36,009 nucleotides of DNA from an uncultured Candidatus Poseidoniales archaeon (lineage in GTDB: Archaea > Thermoplasmatota > Poseidoniia > Poseidoniales > Poseidoniaceae): the NCBI GenBank assembly GCA_905182125.1, contig CAJJAV010000029.1, positions 1 to 36,009 of the forward strand. Direction: 5' to 3'. This document shows, piece after piece, positions 25,070-34,663 of the stretch (the first letter of the stretch is position 1; each line of letters starts with the position of its first letter). The notes under the pieces are model-generated. The model saw only the letters and a list, made by a program, of their open reading frames with translations. It did not search any database and was not told where the DNA came from. The translations under genes and the position numbers were made by a program.

Positions 25070-25537
25070 ATGGCAATTTTGATGACCAACGACAACATCC
25101 TACCCGAGATTGAAGCCTCTGCCCATTGTGACGGACCATGCGGTGTCTATGACCCTGCAAGCGCCCGTATCGCTGGTGAAGCAGTTCAATCGATGACGAA
25201 GAAAATGCTTGCTTTGGACTACCCCAAGGTGTTCAGTTCCGAGTCAATGGCAGCCTACCTCAACACCATGAGCCGCTATGCAGCTATCAAGGATGAAGAA
25301 GCGCAAAAGTGCAAGCATGAATTGCTCGTTCTCTGGACTGATTTCTTCAAGCCTCAGCACCTCGATGCACATCCCGAACTTCACACAACATTCTGGCAAG
25401 CTGCCAAACTTTGCAGCGCCTGCAAGGTTGAGGTTTCCGCTATGCATGCCCAAGAACTCATGGATGCTATCGAAGCAATCCACACCATGTTCTGGGCAAT
25501 CAAGGGTCGAGAAGTCCCTTGGATCCGAGCCAGTTGA
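25070..25537 (+). CDS. sodN: Nickel superoxide dismutase precursor
   Basis: A 155-residue precursor. After an 18-residue leader (MAILMTNDNILPEIEASA) comes the nickel hook HCDGPCGVYDP; in mature NiSOD the His1 amine and imidazole together with Cys2 and Cys6 bind the metal. The remaining 130 residues are helical (four-helix bundle), with the KVFSSE and LHTTFWQAAKLCSACK regions. The enzyme destroys superoxide. An AGGG at 25062-25065 precedes the ATG at 25070. The maturation protease sodX follows 9 nt after the stop. Position 4 of the hook is Gly rather than the Leu of the Streptomyces enzyme. Confidence 0.95.
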   Translation: MAILMTNDNILPEIEASAHCDGPCGVYDPASARIAGEAVQSMTKKMLALDYPKVFSSESMAAYLNTMSRYAAIKDEEAQKCKHELLVLWTDFFKPQHLDAHPELHTTFWQAAKLCSACKVEVSAMHAQELMDAIEAIHTMFWAIKGREVPWIRAS

Positions 25538-25546
25538 GGACCCCTC

Positions 25547-25849
25547 ATGGCACGTTTCATTGCTGTTGTTTCTGGCGACAGCATGTGGCCAACTTACAGC
25601 GAAGGCGATCGCTTGCTCTGTGCTGAACTGCTTGAATCTGCGGTCAGTGTTGGTTCAGTTGTCGTGTTCAAGCATCCATTCAAAACATCGCTCCACCTTG
25701 TGAAGCGGGTTACTTCCATCGAGGGTGCTAAACTCTTTGTCGAAGGGGACAATACCGATCCAACCTCTTCCGAAGATTCTCATAACTTTGGGAAAATCCC
25801 AACGTCGAGTGTTCTCGGCATCGTGATTGACAAACCAAATGATGTTTGA
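25547..25849 (+). CDS. sodX: NiSOD maturation protease SodX (S26 family)
   Basis: A 100-residue signal-peptidase-I-like protease without a membrane segment, expected in the cytoplasm. The Ser-Lys dyad is visible as Ser12 in GDSMWPT and Lys53 in LVKRV; the later FVEGDNTDPTSSEDSHNFG box matches family members. It should remove the NiSOD leader in front of the nickel hook, as in other NiSOD operons. It lies 9 nt downstream of sodN and ends 1 nt from the tRNA-Lys gene on the other strand. The pairing of the two genes supports both identifications. Confidence 0.93.
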   Translation: MARFIAVVSGDSMWPTYSEGDRLLCAELLESAVSVGSVVVFKHPFKTSLHLVKRVTSIEGAKLFVEGDNTDPTSSEDSHNFGKIPTSSVLGIVIDKPNDV

Positions 25850-25850
25850 G

Positions 25851-25927
25851 TGGCGGGCCTGACGGGGTTCGAACCCGCGACCGATGGATTAAGAGTCCAT
25901 CGCTCTACCTGACTAAGCTACAAGCCC
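25851..25927 (-). tRNA. tRNA-Lys (anticodon CUU), CCA encoded
   Basis: A 77-nt cloverleaf on the minus strand. The acceptor GGGCTTG pairs with CAGGCCC (one G-T pair), with discriminator G and encoded CCA. The anticodon stem GATGGA/TCCATC closes loop CTCTTAA, giving anticodon CTT. The D arm TAGCTTAGTCAGGTAGAGC and the T arm CGCGGGTTCGAACCCCG are standard. It is convergent with sodX. A TATA-like box lies about 26 nt upstream. Confidence 0.96.
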
Positions 25928-25947
25928 ACCCCGCCGTCCGTCCGCCC

Positions 25948-25956
25948 GTATTTAAT
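25948..25956 (-). promoter_or_regulatory. TATA box of tRNA-Lys
   Basis: The minus strand reads ATTAAATAC, an archaeal TATA-like box whose centre is about 26 nt upstream of the tRNA-Lys 5' end, the expected distance for TBP-directed initiation near the mature end. The spacer to the tRNA is G/C-rich. Confidence 0.55.
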
Positions 25957-25983
25957 GATTGACGGACATCGTCCCGTGGCGCA

Positions 25984-26688
25984 TCAGTTCAATCGTCCAC
26001 GAGGATTGATGATTGTTTCAACGCCCATGGAGCCGGCCAAAACGACTGCGTCGCACATACCATTGAACAAACCAACTTGAACCACACCTGCGATGTTCAG
26101 GATGGCAGCTTCCATTGCGACAGGATCTGTGATGTTGGGTCCCATGTGCGCATCTGCAATCATGTTTCCATTATCGGTCACGACGGCATTGTCACCGGCC
26201 ATTCGACAGTTAACTCGACAATCAAGGAGGCGGCCGAGAGCGCGAATGGTTGCTTCGTATTCGAAAGGGGTAACTTCGATTGGAAGGGGGAATGCGCCAA
26301 GAGCAGCAACCCGCTTACGATCGTCAGCAACGACAACCATTGCCGCAGATTCTTGAGCCACAACCTTCTCTCGTAGCAACGCCGCTCCGCCTCCTTTGAT
26401 CAGTTGGAATTGAGGGTCGTATTCATCTGCGCCATCAATGACGATGTCCAGTCCATCAATCGACGACAATTCAACCAAAGGTATGCCAACTTGTATCGCC
26501 AGTTTTTCGGTGGCTAATGAGGTCGGTACACCAACGATTTCAAGCCCCTCTTCGGCCATACGCCGACCGAGTTCCACAACGGTGTGTTTCACAGTTGATC
26601 CTGTTCCAAGACCCACCTTCATGCCAGTTTTCACGAATGCACATGCCGCTATACCTGCCTCTTTCTTGAGGGCTTCCACATCGCTCAT
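25984..26688 (-). CDS. rpiA: Ribose-5-phosphate isomerase A
   Basis: A 234-residue enzyme that interconverts ribulose 5-phosphate and ribose 5-phosphate. The family markers are in place: KVGLGTGSTVKHTV near residues 24-37, DIVIDGADEYDPQFQLIKGG in the middle, followed by AALLREKVVA (catalytic Glu/Lys region), and a C-terminal GLFNGMCDAVVLAG segment. Length is standard. It supplies ribose 5-phosphate, also a substrate of the PdxS encoded at the other end of the window. Divergent from the giant surface-protein gene, with a 133-nt gap to that gene's start. Confidence 0.95.
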   Translation of the reverse strand: MSDVEALKKEAGIAACAFVKTGMKVGLGTGSTVKHTVVELGRRMAEEGLEIVGVPTSLATEKLAIQVGIPLVELSSIDGLDIVIDGADEYDPQFQLIKGGGAALLREKVVAQESAAMVVVADDRKRVAALGAFPLPIEVTPFEYEATIRALGRLLDCRVNCRMAGDNAVVTDNGNMIADAHMGPNITDPVAMEAAILNIAGVVQVGLFNGMCDAVVLAGSMGVETIINPRGRLN

Positions 26689-26821
26689 GACACGCTTTCA
26701 CAGCGGAAAGCCCTTGAGGCTTTGCCCATCGATGTTGGCGTGAACGTTCCAAAATCCCATTTCGATGTTTTGGAATATTTGGCCGAAGTCTTTTCACCTG
26801 CCGAGGAGCGTAGGTCGTCCT

Positions 26822-28603
26822 ATGGGCACTGGTGGGGCAGCGGGTTTTCGCTCATTCGTTGTTGTTGTCCTGTTTCTCATGTCCACACTTTTGCAAGGTT
26901 ACACCCCTGCTGAACCAAGAGAATTCGACGATGGTACATCACAGCAACACGCCGTCACTTTAGGACAAGCAGAGAGCATAACCATCGGTTCATTTCCCGA
27001 TGGAGCAAGCACCAAAATCGAATTCGAGGTGCCTGACGGTCAAGCTATCCAAGGCATTGATGTCGAAGTTGAACCCATGAGGCTTCCATCCTCTTTGGCT
27101 TCGTCGTGGACGGATTCCAGCGATTTTTCAACCGGGGCTGTGTATGACGGCATGGACGTCAACGGAACATCGCTCACCATTCTTCCACAGGGCTGGGAGT
27201 ATGATTTTGAAACAGCCTCACACGGATGGACGCTCGGTTCAACAGGCTGGCTCTGGGGCTTCGATACTGGCCTCGGGCAAACAGGCGGAGTCAGCAGCGG
27301 TGTCTCAGCGATTTACACTTACAACGGAAATTATCCAAACTCCATGAGTTCAACCACATGGGCGACCTCACCTGTCATGGATTGCTCTTCCTGCTCTGGC
27401 AATTGGGAATTGGAATTCCAGAAGCGCCTCGGCGTTGAGAGTTCCTCCTTTGATCACGCCTATGTCTCTGTGAAGGGAGCGAATGGAAATTGGGTGAGTG
27501 TCTACTCCAATTCGGGTACCGTCAACGACGGCTCGATGACCACTCAGACTATTTCCATCACGAATTATGTAGCAAACAATCCAAACTTCCAAGTTCGCTT
27601 TGGCCTAGGGACAACGGACGGCTCCGTGACCTACACAGGCTGGAACGTCGACGACGTGTCCGTTTTACCAACCAACACCGGGGTTTCATCCGGTGAGGGT
27701 AATTGGACATCCTCGGCGTTTGGACCGAGTCTTTTGGGCCAAGGCGAAAACAAAGCCTTTGGGTACCTTCACATGGACGCTTTAATTCCTGGTAACGCAG
27801 TGCTTGAATGGCGTCTCCTTGATGCGTCGACCAATCAGCCTGTGGATGGTTTTGAACACATGACTGGGCGAAGCATCGATCTTGGGATGGTCGATTGGCA
27901 TGCTCACCCCCTTGTCCGTTTGGATGTCCATATGGAGAGCGGCTCAATGGGCGTTCCTAGCATCCATGGGTTCCACTTTGACGGGGCACTGTTCGAAGAC
28001 TTCCATCAAGATCCAACAAACCAAGGTTGGCAGCTGCAAGGTGCCTCATGGACGGCGGGTCAAATATCAGGCACCGGTGATCTGGTCTCGCCTTCCTATC
28101 ATGTCCGAAGCGGTTTTGCAGGTGTGATTTCTAACAGTTTGTTGTCAGGTTCAGCAGCCACCCTCGAAGCATCTGTTGACGGTGGTGTTACATGGCAAAA
28201 TCTGCAGCCAGGGGTGCAACTTTGGTTCGATGCACCAATGTACACCGCTCAGTTCAGGGTGATTTCAACTGGTGGGTCATGGACCCTCAGCACCTTTGAT
28301 GTGGAAATGATTCGCACCAGCGTCGTTGATGGTCTTCGATTCGATGTCGGACTTGACGGTGTGAATGACTGGTCGATGATGTTGCCAGAAGTGGGGCAGA
28401 CTGGGCATTCAGGACCGTTTCCTCGACGGCGAAATGCTGGCATACGCAAGGACCTCAACTGCACGTCGGCCGCTGCGACCTTCGACTTCGCGTTGCCGCT
28501 CGCGGGCGTGGAGGCCTTTGAGTTTGGCAATCGCTTCGCCTGCCTCCCCATCCTCAGTCCGTCCGCAAAGGCATGGCCGTGTCGATCGCAGGTCAAGAGG
28601 TGA
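26822..28603 (+). pseudogene. 5' segment of the giant surface protein
   Basis: A 593-codon open frame forming the N-terminal third of the broken gene. The start at ATG 26822 gives a signal peptide (FRSFVVVVLFLMSTLLQGY), and the mature part begins with acidic sequence. Residues about 120-290 contain a jelly-roll-like unit, WEYDFETASHGWTLGSTGW, with paired Cys in VMDCSSCSGNWELEFQKR and VRFGLGTTDGSVTYTGWNVD. More beta-rich sequence follows (GFHFDGALFEDF). From about residue 525 (near 28400) the protein turns into Arg/Pro-rich nonsense, so the real frame has been left there. Annotated alone, this would look like a complete 593-residue protein, which I think is misleading. Confidence 0.7.
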
Positions 28604-29984
28604 TCTTAAGCAAAACCCTCCCTGAACGTGCAAGATCTGACCCTGATCTCACCCTCACTCCTTACGGAAGTGACCTCGCTCAACGCAGCGCTTGTCTCAG
28701 GCCATCTGCTTCACACGGGATCCCAAGGGGCTTGCCCTCTGGCCGATCTGTACAACTTTCTATAGGCTCTGCTGGTTCGAGTGCTGACCGTGTTGGTTGG
28801 TGGGTTTATTCGCACCTTATGACGCATCCTTGAGCATGGACTTTCACCTCCACTGATCCTCTTGTCATCGCCCTCAACAGCCAGCTTGCACTCCAGCAGC
28901 CGCCGTCGGATGGCGCTCAAAACAATCATGCCTCCCCGTCCGCATGGCTTCAACGGGCGCACGTTCACTCTCACACTTGCTCAACGTGATCACCACGCAG
29001 ACCTCGGTGGATCCCAGTCTCGATGCAAGTCACCAACGTCAGCGATACTTTTGTCCCCTCAACCGATTGGATTGAGGTGAGCAGCACCTTTGATTTCTCA
29101 ACACTCGCGCGGTGTCACCGATGCCGCGTCCCATGTCAAAACCAACGGCTGGTCTGTGGCGTTGCACCTCCAAGGCATGGTCCGCTCTTCTCAGACCGCA
29201 TTTGCCCCTTCGTCTTCCCTCCCAGCCACGGGTGACTTGGGTTGTTCACTGCTCAAGGAACTGCACCTCATGGTGTGGTCCGACAACGGTGCGTCTCGGG
29301 TCGAAAACAACCGTGCTTGGCAGCGGGGCGCTCCTGCAGATCGACCACCGGTTCAAGTTCACAGAGCAATGGGACGATGAACCATCGCTTGACGGTCTCA
29401 GTCAACCTCATTGCGCCAACTGGGCCCATGATTCCAGTCACGTATGAACTTACGGCCTCGGATTCGCACAGGGCGTCGAGAACGATGTGGAACTGTCCTC
29501 ATTGGCGCTCTGTGAACTCCGCTACGGCAGTCGCTTCGGAACTGGCCACATCCATTCCTCCACCCCGGCGATGCGGTGACCATCGAAGCCCAACTCGGGT
29601 TCGAAGGCATCGAAAACACACCATCCCCACGAACCGGAAGCGTCGATGTATGCCTCTTTGTCGATGACCTGCAAAAACAATGCACGTCCGTATTCACACG
29701 GCATGGCAGCCTTCCATGGAGCGTACCAACAAAAAAGAAAACGTCGAACTGAGAATCCAACTCCATTGCAAGGGCAAAGCGTATCATACGCCACCAAACA
29801 ACGCGACCTTCCTTTGACACCGTCGCTCCAGAATTGCTCGGAATGAACATCAAACATTCGACCACCTCGAAGCGGCGCCGACAACAGAGCTGAACTTCCT
29901 CATCGCCGACCGCCCCGTCCTCCCCTCCAAGCCAATGTCCACATTTGGCACTCTTGGACGGATGATGCCAACCTCGACGGGGTT
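28604..29984 (+). pseudogene. Middle segment of the giant surface protein, densely frameshifted
   Basis: No frame stays open for long here, but all three plus frames take turns in giving sensible protein. Examples in order: SMQVTNVSDTFVPSTDWIEV, GWSVALHLQGMVRSSQTAFA, LLKELHLMVWSDNG, ALLQIDHRFKFTEQWDDEPS, LTVSVNLIAPTGPMIPVTYE, GVENDVELSSLALCELRYGS, PGDAVTIEAQLGFEGIENTP, VDVCLFVDDLQKQCTSVFT, FDTVAPELLGMNIKH and ANVHIWHSWTDDANLDGVMD. Each runs straight into the next with a shift of one base. The part at 28600-29020 is the least readable. No separate gene is supported in this stretch on either strand. Confidence 0.7.
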
Positions 29985-30719
29985 ATGGATGCGGGTGAAA
30001 TTTCGATTTACGAACTGGAGATCCCGAACAATCGCACCAGCGTACAAGGTCACTACACCTATCCTTTCGATTCCTCCGCCTATCAGTCAGGTTCCATCCT
30101 CCGCGGATGGCTGGATGTAGCGGATGCTGCAGGCAACGCAATGCTTGCTTCGGGCAGCTTTGAAACCCCGCTGTTCAACGTCCTCATTGACAACGACGGT
30201 GCGCCCCAGTTGGGCTCCACTCCCCCTTCCTGGCACCTTGCAGGCGATGCATGGCTGCATCCAGGGGAAGGCAACCACCTCAGCGTTCCTGTGTGGGACA
30301 TGAACGGTGTCTCCGATCTTGAAGTCATTCAAATTGACTTGGCGAGCAACCACAACACTCCGGTGCAAATAACCTGGAATTCAACAACCAATCAATGCCT
30401 AACCAACGAGGTCTTCATTGCGATTGATTCTTGTGAATTGGAACCCGTGAATGGCGATGATGTGTTCTCAAGTGAGGGCCTATTCCACGTCAACTTCTCG
30501 CTGCAATGGGGCTTTAATCCCGACGTCAGTTTGGTCCGTACCCCCTCGGTGTTGGTTCATGACAAGTCCGACAATCCAACATCGCCTCCCTTTCTTCCCT
30601 TGACTGGCGCTTCTCCGGAGAGTTTGAAATCCCTCGTAGCAGCATGTCGTTCACTGTTGGCGATGGAGCACTCACTGGACTTGGGACTTGGATCCAACCT
30701 CGCTCTGATGTGGGCGTGA
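29985..30719 (+). pseudogene. Segment of the giant surface protein (frame 3)
   Basis: The frame reads sensibly from about 29931 to 30595: GVMDAGEISIYELEIPNNRT, then SSAYQSGSILRGWLDVADAA, VLIDNDGAPQLGSTPPSWHL and a pair of Cys in NQCLTNEVFIAIDSCEL. These look like Ig-like or cadherin-like beta domains of an extracellular stalk. After about 30595 the frame continues to a stop at 30719 only as out-of-frame sequence, and the true reading passes to another frame (DWRFSGEFEIPRSS). There is no ribosome-binding site or plausible independent start. Confidence 0.65.
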
Positions 30720-31204
30720 TGGGGGATTTAGTCTGGTACCGTTCCCAAATGGCAGTCATGCAATCTGTGGATCTGATGTTGGACCTTGGCGGTATTGAAG
30801 CCGCCGTGGAATCTGTGAATGGCTCGTTCACAGGGGTTGTCATTTCCCCTCTTGCACCTGGTACCTATGGGCTCACAAGCGCTCTTGATGACCCCCCGAA
30901 TGGTGCGATAGATCGAACAGATTCCGCACCTTTTGCGTTCTTCATCGTCGATAATCAAGCCCCAAGCATCGTGGGGGTCGCCTCACCTAGCGTCAATTCA
31001 ATCATTGAGGAATCGGCTTGGTCCTCATTGAAGTTCGAAATCCTCGTTGATGAAGAGGACCGATTAAGTGAAGATAAACTCACATTGAATTGGGCGGTCC
31101 ATCAAGAAGGTCTTGGACTCGCAAGGCTCTGCAATGTATATTGCACTCAATGTGGTTGGTGGACGGGCCTATGGCTCGATGATCCCGACCGAAGCGATTT
31201 TTGA
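30644..31204 (+). pseudogene. Segment of the giant surface protein (frame 2)
   Basis: Sensible protein runs from about 30600 to 31112: MSFTVGDGALTGLGTWIQPR, GDLVWYRSQMAVMQSVDLML, VVISPLAPGTYGLTSALDDP, FIVDNQAPSIVGVASPSVNS and FEILVDEEDRLSEDKLTLNW. The pattern VDNQAPSIVG is like the linker between Ig-like repeats in surface proteins. The tail after 31113 (LCNVYCTQCGWW) is out of frame; the real reading continues as SQGSAMYIALNVVGGRAYGS one frame away. Confidence 0.65.
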
Positions 31205-31932
31205 CCTTGAAGACCAACTCACCACCTCCATGCGTACCCAAGCCCTTGAATTGCGCATTTGGGTCACCGGCTCGGATGTTGCAGGCCATCCAATGGTGCC
31301 AGTGTTCAATGACATTGATGCGCCTTTGTCGGTCTGGACGCTTGAACAGCGAGTTGCAGATTACACCTTTACCAATCCTACGATGAAACCATCAAAGGAC
31401 ATCGCTGAAGGAGATGTCCTCCGCCTTGGCGTGACCATTGAAAACAATGGCCTTGCCAACGGAACGGCGCAGATGTTTGTCGAACGCGTTGAAAGCAACG
31501 GAGCTCGAACTCGAATCGATGCACGTGAAGTTGAAATTCCTGCAGGTGGGCAATTCGACTACAGCAAAGAGTGGATGCCTGACCGCTCAGGAACGATGTG
31601 GATTGAATACCACATCATTGCAGGTCCCTCGGCCCAAACAAGCACTGTCTTTGTTGATGAACCTCGAACAGAAGGCGTGCTCGGCAGTGTCGCTGCCGTC
31701 AACCCAATGCTCCTTGTCGATCATCATCTTCTTGCTCAGCGTGTCGCTTGTGGCCGTGCTTTTGTTCGGTTTGCAATCGCCTCAACCAAAGGGCATGGTA
31801 CACTACCTCATGAAAAACTATCAAGCTCCTGGGTTGACGATTCAGCAGAATCAATCCACAACCCCACCTGAATCCGGCCCCTATGGTGCTCAACAGGCCT
31901 CTTCATCACCTGGTGAGAATCCCTACAAGTGA
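31113..31932 (+). pseudogene. 3' segment of the giant surface protein with membrane anchor
   Basis: From 31113 the frame gives SQGSAMYIALNVVGGRAYGS through a CARDB-like domain (EGDVLRLGVTIENNGLANGT) to AAVNPMLLV at about 31718. A single extra base near 31719 then moves the reading by one. In the next frame the membrane helix IIIFLLSVSLVAVLLFGLQS continues, followed by a tail ending SSPGENPYK and a stop at 31930-31932. A C-terminal anchor with a short cytoplasmic tail also ends other surface proteins in this window. The RNase P RNA begins about 50 nt later. Confidence 0.68.
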
Positions 31933-31982
31933 TCTTCATTCCACAGCGAAGGGTTTGAAACCTCGATGCCAAAGGACCTGTT

Positions 31983-32285
31983 GGAGGGAGTAGGAGGATC
32001 GCTGACAGAGTTCGACTCTGAGGAAAGTCCCCTCTCCACAGTGCAGACGGCTTACAGAAGTAAGAGAACAGAAATGGTCAGGTCAATGCAGCAGAAACGA
32101 ACGATGCAAGGTGTGTACAATGACGTTGAAAGACAGAGATTGCCTTGTTGTCGATGAGACGAGCAACCCCGTTGGAGCAAGTCCAAACAGTCCCGCTGAC
32201 GCGGCACGCCGAGGGACAGGTAGGATGCTAAGTTGAATGCGGTCACCGAAAGGTAACAGAAAGGGGCTTACTCCCTACTCCCTCC
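31983..32285 (+). ncRNA. rnpB: RNase P RNA, archaeal type A
   Basis: The terminal helix P1 is perfect: GGAGGGAGTAGG at 31983-31994 pairs with CCTACTCCCTCC at 32274-32285. Between them lie the universal core blocks: GAGGAAAGTCC in the first conserved region near 32020-32030, and the ACAGAAAGGGGCTTA block near 32256-32270, which together form P4. Length is about 303 nt. The RNA removes tRNA leaders with its protein partners. It seems undamaged although both flanking protein genes are full of frameshifts. Any reading frame inside it is incidental. Confidence 0.93.
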
Positions 32286-32543
32286 ACCCTTTTGGTAACC
32301 CGTCCAATCTTGGGGAAACGCTAGCGTTCAACACGGACCACTACGAACCCATGTGAACGAAATTATTGTGGATAAGGGCTTGAGGATAACCCCTCGTACT
32401 CATAAGTAAACCATTTATTCACTCTCGTGAGAAGTATTAATGAGATAGGAACACCAATGTTCGCTTATTTTGATTGTTGTTGTCTTGCGACCAATTTTTT
32501 ATTATTGAGAATAGTTTATGTCCGTTGTAAGATAGCGAAGTAC

Positions 32544-33146
32544 ATGCGTGCGCGTGTAATTACTGCTTGTCTTCTCCTGCTGACCGTTTCCTTAGCTGGA
32601 TGTATTTCAGATTCAACCGTCGAAGAAATTTCCGACCCAATTGAAGAAATTTCCGACGCAATTGACGAGGTTACAGAAGCAGTGGAAGTTTTGGGTTGCA
32701 TGGATCAGACAGCATTGAATTATGACGTGGATGCTACAAATGATTCCAAATTATGCCTTTCTATGGAACAACTCATTCAAGCAGAAGATGTATTCTGGAA
32801 CTCATGGAGTAAAGACGCTATTGACAATTTAACCGAGCCAGTTGGCTATCGCTTAATGGTCGATGAAAGCATCACATGGGGAGATGGTGGAGAGAACATT
32901 ACCAATCACAGTATGGCGGTGCAAGAGGTATTCGCTTCAGATTATTACAATCAAGAAATTGAATACCGTGGATGCCTCAATCCAAACACGAGGGCGACGA
33001 ACTCGGATAATTCAACAAAGACAGAGTGTGCAGATTGGGATTGTAAGCAGTGGTGCCAGTGTGCCACCGGCCCTGGTGGAGAACCAGTACTGGAGGCGAG
33101 GTATCGAGTGAATCGTCCTGCATTATTCAAGTCAGACCGTCTTTGA
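32544..33146 (+). pseudogene. 5' segment of the surface lipoprotein
   Basis: A 200-codon open frame from the lipoprotein start. It carries the lipobox, the acidic EEISDPIEEISDAIDE stretch and the GCMDQTALNY module, followed by a helical region with QEVFASDYYNQEIEYRGCLN and a Cys-rich patch (WDCKQWCQC). The last 12 residues are out of frame. The true reading passes briefly through frame 2 (TGGEVSSESS) to frame 1 (HYSSQTVFDNAVQVENFNDG). Confidence 0.65.
32622..32663 (+). repeat. Tandem duplication of a 21-bp unit
   Basis: Two adjacent 21-bp units (32622-32642 and 32643-32663) differ at one base. In frame they encode EEISDPI and EEISDAI, just after the lipidated Cys, so the duplication lengthens an acidic linker. 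A third, partial copy may follow (DEVTEAV). Confidence 0.8.
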
Positions 33147-33198
33147 CAACGCCGTTCAAGTCGAGAATTTCAATGATGGTGAATGGGACAATTATTCG

Positions 33199-34164
33199 AT
33201 GGAAACAGCATCAACTTATGATGAATTTAGGGGCAATCTTGAACACGGCCCAGGAATCAGGAGTTCCAACAACACTTATGTTCATCTCGACGGCAGCATC
33301 TCAAGTGAATCATCGGCTCGTTCGGAAAACGGGACAATCGACCATCACGAATCTTTCAAGCGTAAGCATGTCTTTCTCGCCATGGGCTTCCCGACCTTGG
33401 ATCAAGTAGAGTTTGACGATGTAATTTCTCGCATCATAGAAACATCTCTTGAAGGAGATAATTCTCAACAAATTCACTACTTGGGCAAAAACAACACCAC
33501 GGACACCCATGTTGAAATCATGGGTGAAATGACCGAAGATGGATTTAAGATCACAGAGTACGCCAACAACAGGAGCAGCAATGTTTCGCCTGGATCGGTT
33601 GCGACTGGTTCGAACGTTTACTATAATTCAATGGCCAACAACAATCGATCTGGGACAGAGAGATGCTCCATAGATTGTTCAGTGCGTGCTTCCTTTAACA
33701 TAATCTTGCTTGAATCCGTAGGTTCGGAATTGCGTTTTGGAGAATTTGAATTTACAGAGCCTGCGAACAGTCGAGGAGGTAACGCCTCAACTTCATGCAG
33801 CGATACGATGAGACCGTGTTTGGCCATCCCCTTCTACTTCGAAACCATCCCACCTGTTGTACAAGTGGACGCTGAGAACACAACTTCTCGAAGTGAAGAT
33901 CCCAAGGGATTGAATGCTTTGGAAGTCGAAGTTTTCATTGCAGGCCCAAGTGGACCGTATGGTATGGAGGGAAGTTTGGATGATTACTTCCTCGTGCTTT
34001 CGAATTGCACCATCGATAATTTGACTGCGTACGGCAGTGATTCGGCCGCCGCATCTCACAAGAAGCTTCTGCTCGCTCTGGCAACGGTACACAAACCATG
34101 GACCGATCCGGTGTTGAAAAATCGATGTTTGGAAGCGACGGAAACATCTGTTCTTCTGAGGTGA
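33199..34164 (+). pseudogene. Main segment of the surface lipoprotein
   Basis: A 321-codon open frame, which in sense begins upstream at about 33122 (HYSSQTVFDNAVQVENFNDG). It is rich in Asn, Ser and Thr with many N-x-S/T sites, as in glycosylated archaeal surface proteins: ESSARSENGTIDHHES, MTEDGFKITEYANNRSSNVS, SGTERCSIDCSVRASFNIIL and PFYFETIPPVVQVDAEN. The sense reading leaves this frame near 34150. No independent start site is evident; the ATG at 33199 is probably internal. Confidence 0.6.
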
Positions 34165-34663
34165 AGGTAAGCCTCCTGGACATTGCCGGTGTCCTCTTGT
34201 ACCTCTAGGGCCTGAAGGTGGAGGGCAACGTGGAGAGGGGGACAACTCTTCGGATTTCGATAGTTTTGCTGGATTGTAACATTCATTGATTCAGATTCAA
34301 GTGGAACGCTATCAGAAGGCGACAGGTTCGAATTTGGCGAGAACTTCACCGAATTATGTGATGGTCTGGACGATGACTGCGATGGATTCAATGTGCTGCG
34401 GTTGTATTCTAAAGTGCTGAAAGGTACAGCGATGAAAACATCGACGTGACAGATACAACCCGGGCAGCGGTCCACGACACTGCCATGAGCAGCATCCGCG
34501 GCATCCGTGCCGTTGCTGCGGATGACAGTATTCCATCTTAGACTCAGTCCGAACTGCTATGGACCACAACACCACCAGGTCGAATCGACACACATGAACC
34601 AATAACGGTCGAATGTTAGAGTATTTGAGAAATGATTCGCCCCACACAGGGGGCCCCTCGTAG

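Larger units (their letters stand above)
26822..31932 (+). pseudogene. Giant surface protein gene, interrupted by many frameshifts
   Basis: Read with frame changes, this locus encodes one protein of about 1,700 residues: a signal peptide, a long extracellular part and a C-terminal membrane helix (PMLLV continuing as IIIFLLSVSLVAVLLFGL) with a short Pro/Gln-rich tail. Frame changes needed include about 28400, several at 28440-29100, about 29390, 29472, 29565, the A-run at 29732-29737, 29810, 29857, 29925, 30595, 31113 and 31719. Protein-like sequence continues directly from one frame into the next, and the stops met are those of the wrong frame. That suggests consensus errors or very recent decay. 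The organisation, signal peptide plus repeated beta-rich domains plus anchor, is that of archaeal surface proteins. Its function is unknown. Confidence 0.75.
32544..34541 (+). pseudogene. Cell-surface lipoprotein gene, frameshifted
   Basis: Read with frame changes, the locus encodes about 665 residues. It opens with a lipoprotein signal, RARVITACLLLLTVSLAGC, where the Cys would be lipidated. Then come two EEISD repeats and a GCMDQTALNYDVDATNDSK unit, like the GCxDPTAxNYxPxA modules of bacterial and marine archaeal surface proteins. Frame changes are needed near 33080-33120 (twice), 34140-34160, 34260-34270 and 34410. Beyond 34164 the sense continues as GKPPGHCRCPLVPLGPEGGG, IDSDSSGTLSEGDRFEFGEN and YSDENIDVTDTTRAAVHDTA, ending at a TAG (34539-34541). 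The upstream 250 nt is AT-rich; AGTTTAT at about 32513-32519 could be a TATA box for a leaderless start. Function unknown. Confidence 0.7.

Noticed and set aside
26822-31932. Programmed ribosomal frameshifting as the cause of the broken frames
   Set aside because: A dozen shifts in both directions, with no repeated slippery sequence, cannot be programmed events in one gene.
31966-32157. Short open frame at the start of the RNase P RNA
   Set aside because: Lies inside the structured RNA with matching P1 and core motifs, so it is chance.
26822-34541. Insertion sequence or transposon causing the gene breaks
   Set aside because: No transposase frame, terminal inverted repeat or target duplication was found near the breaks; they are single-base shifts.
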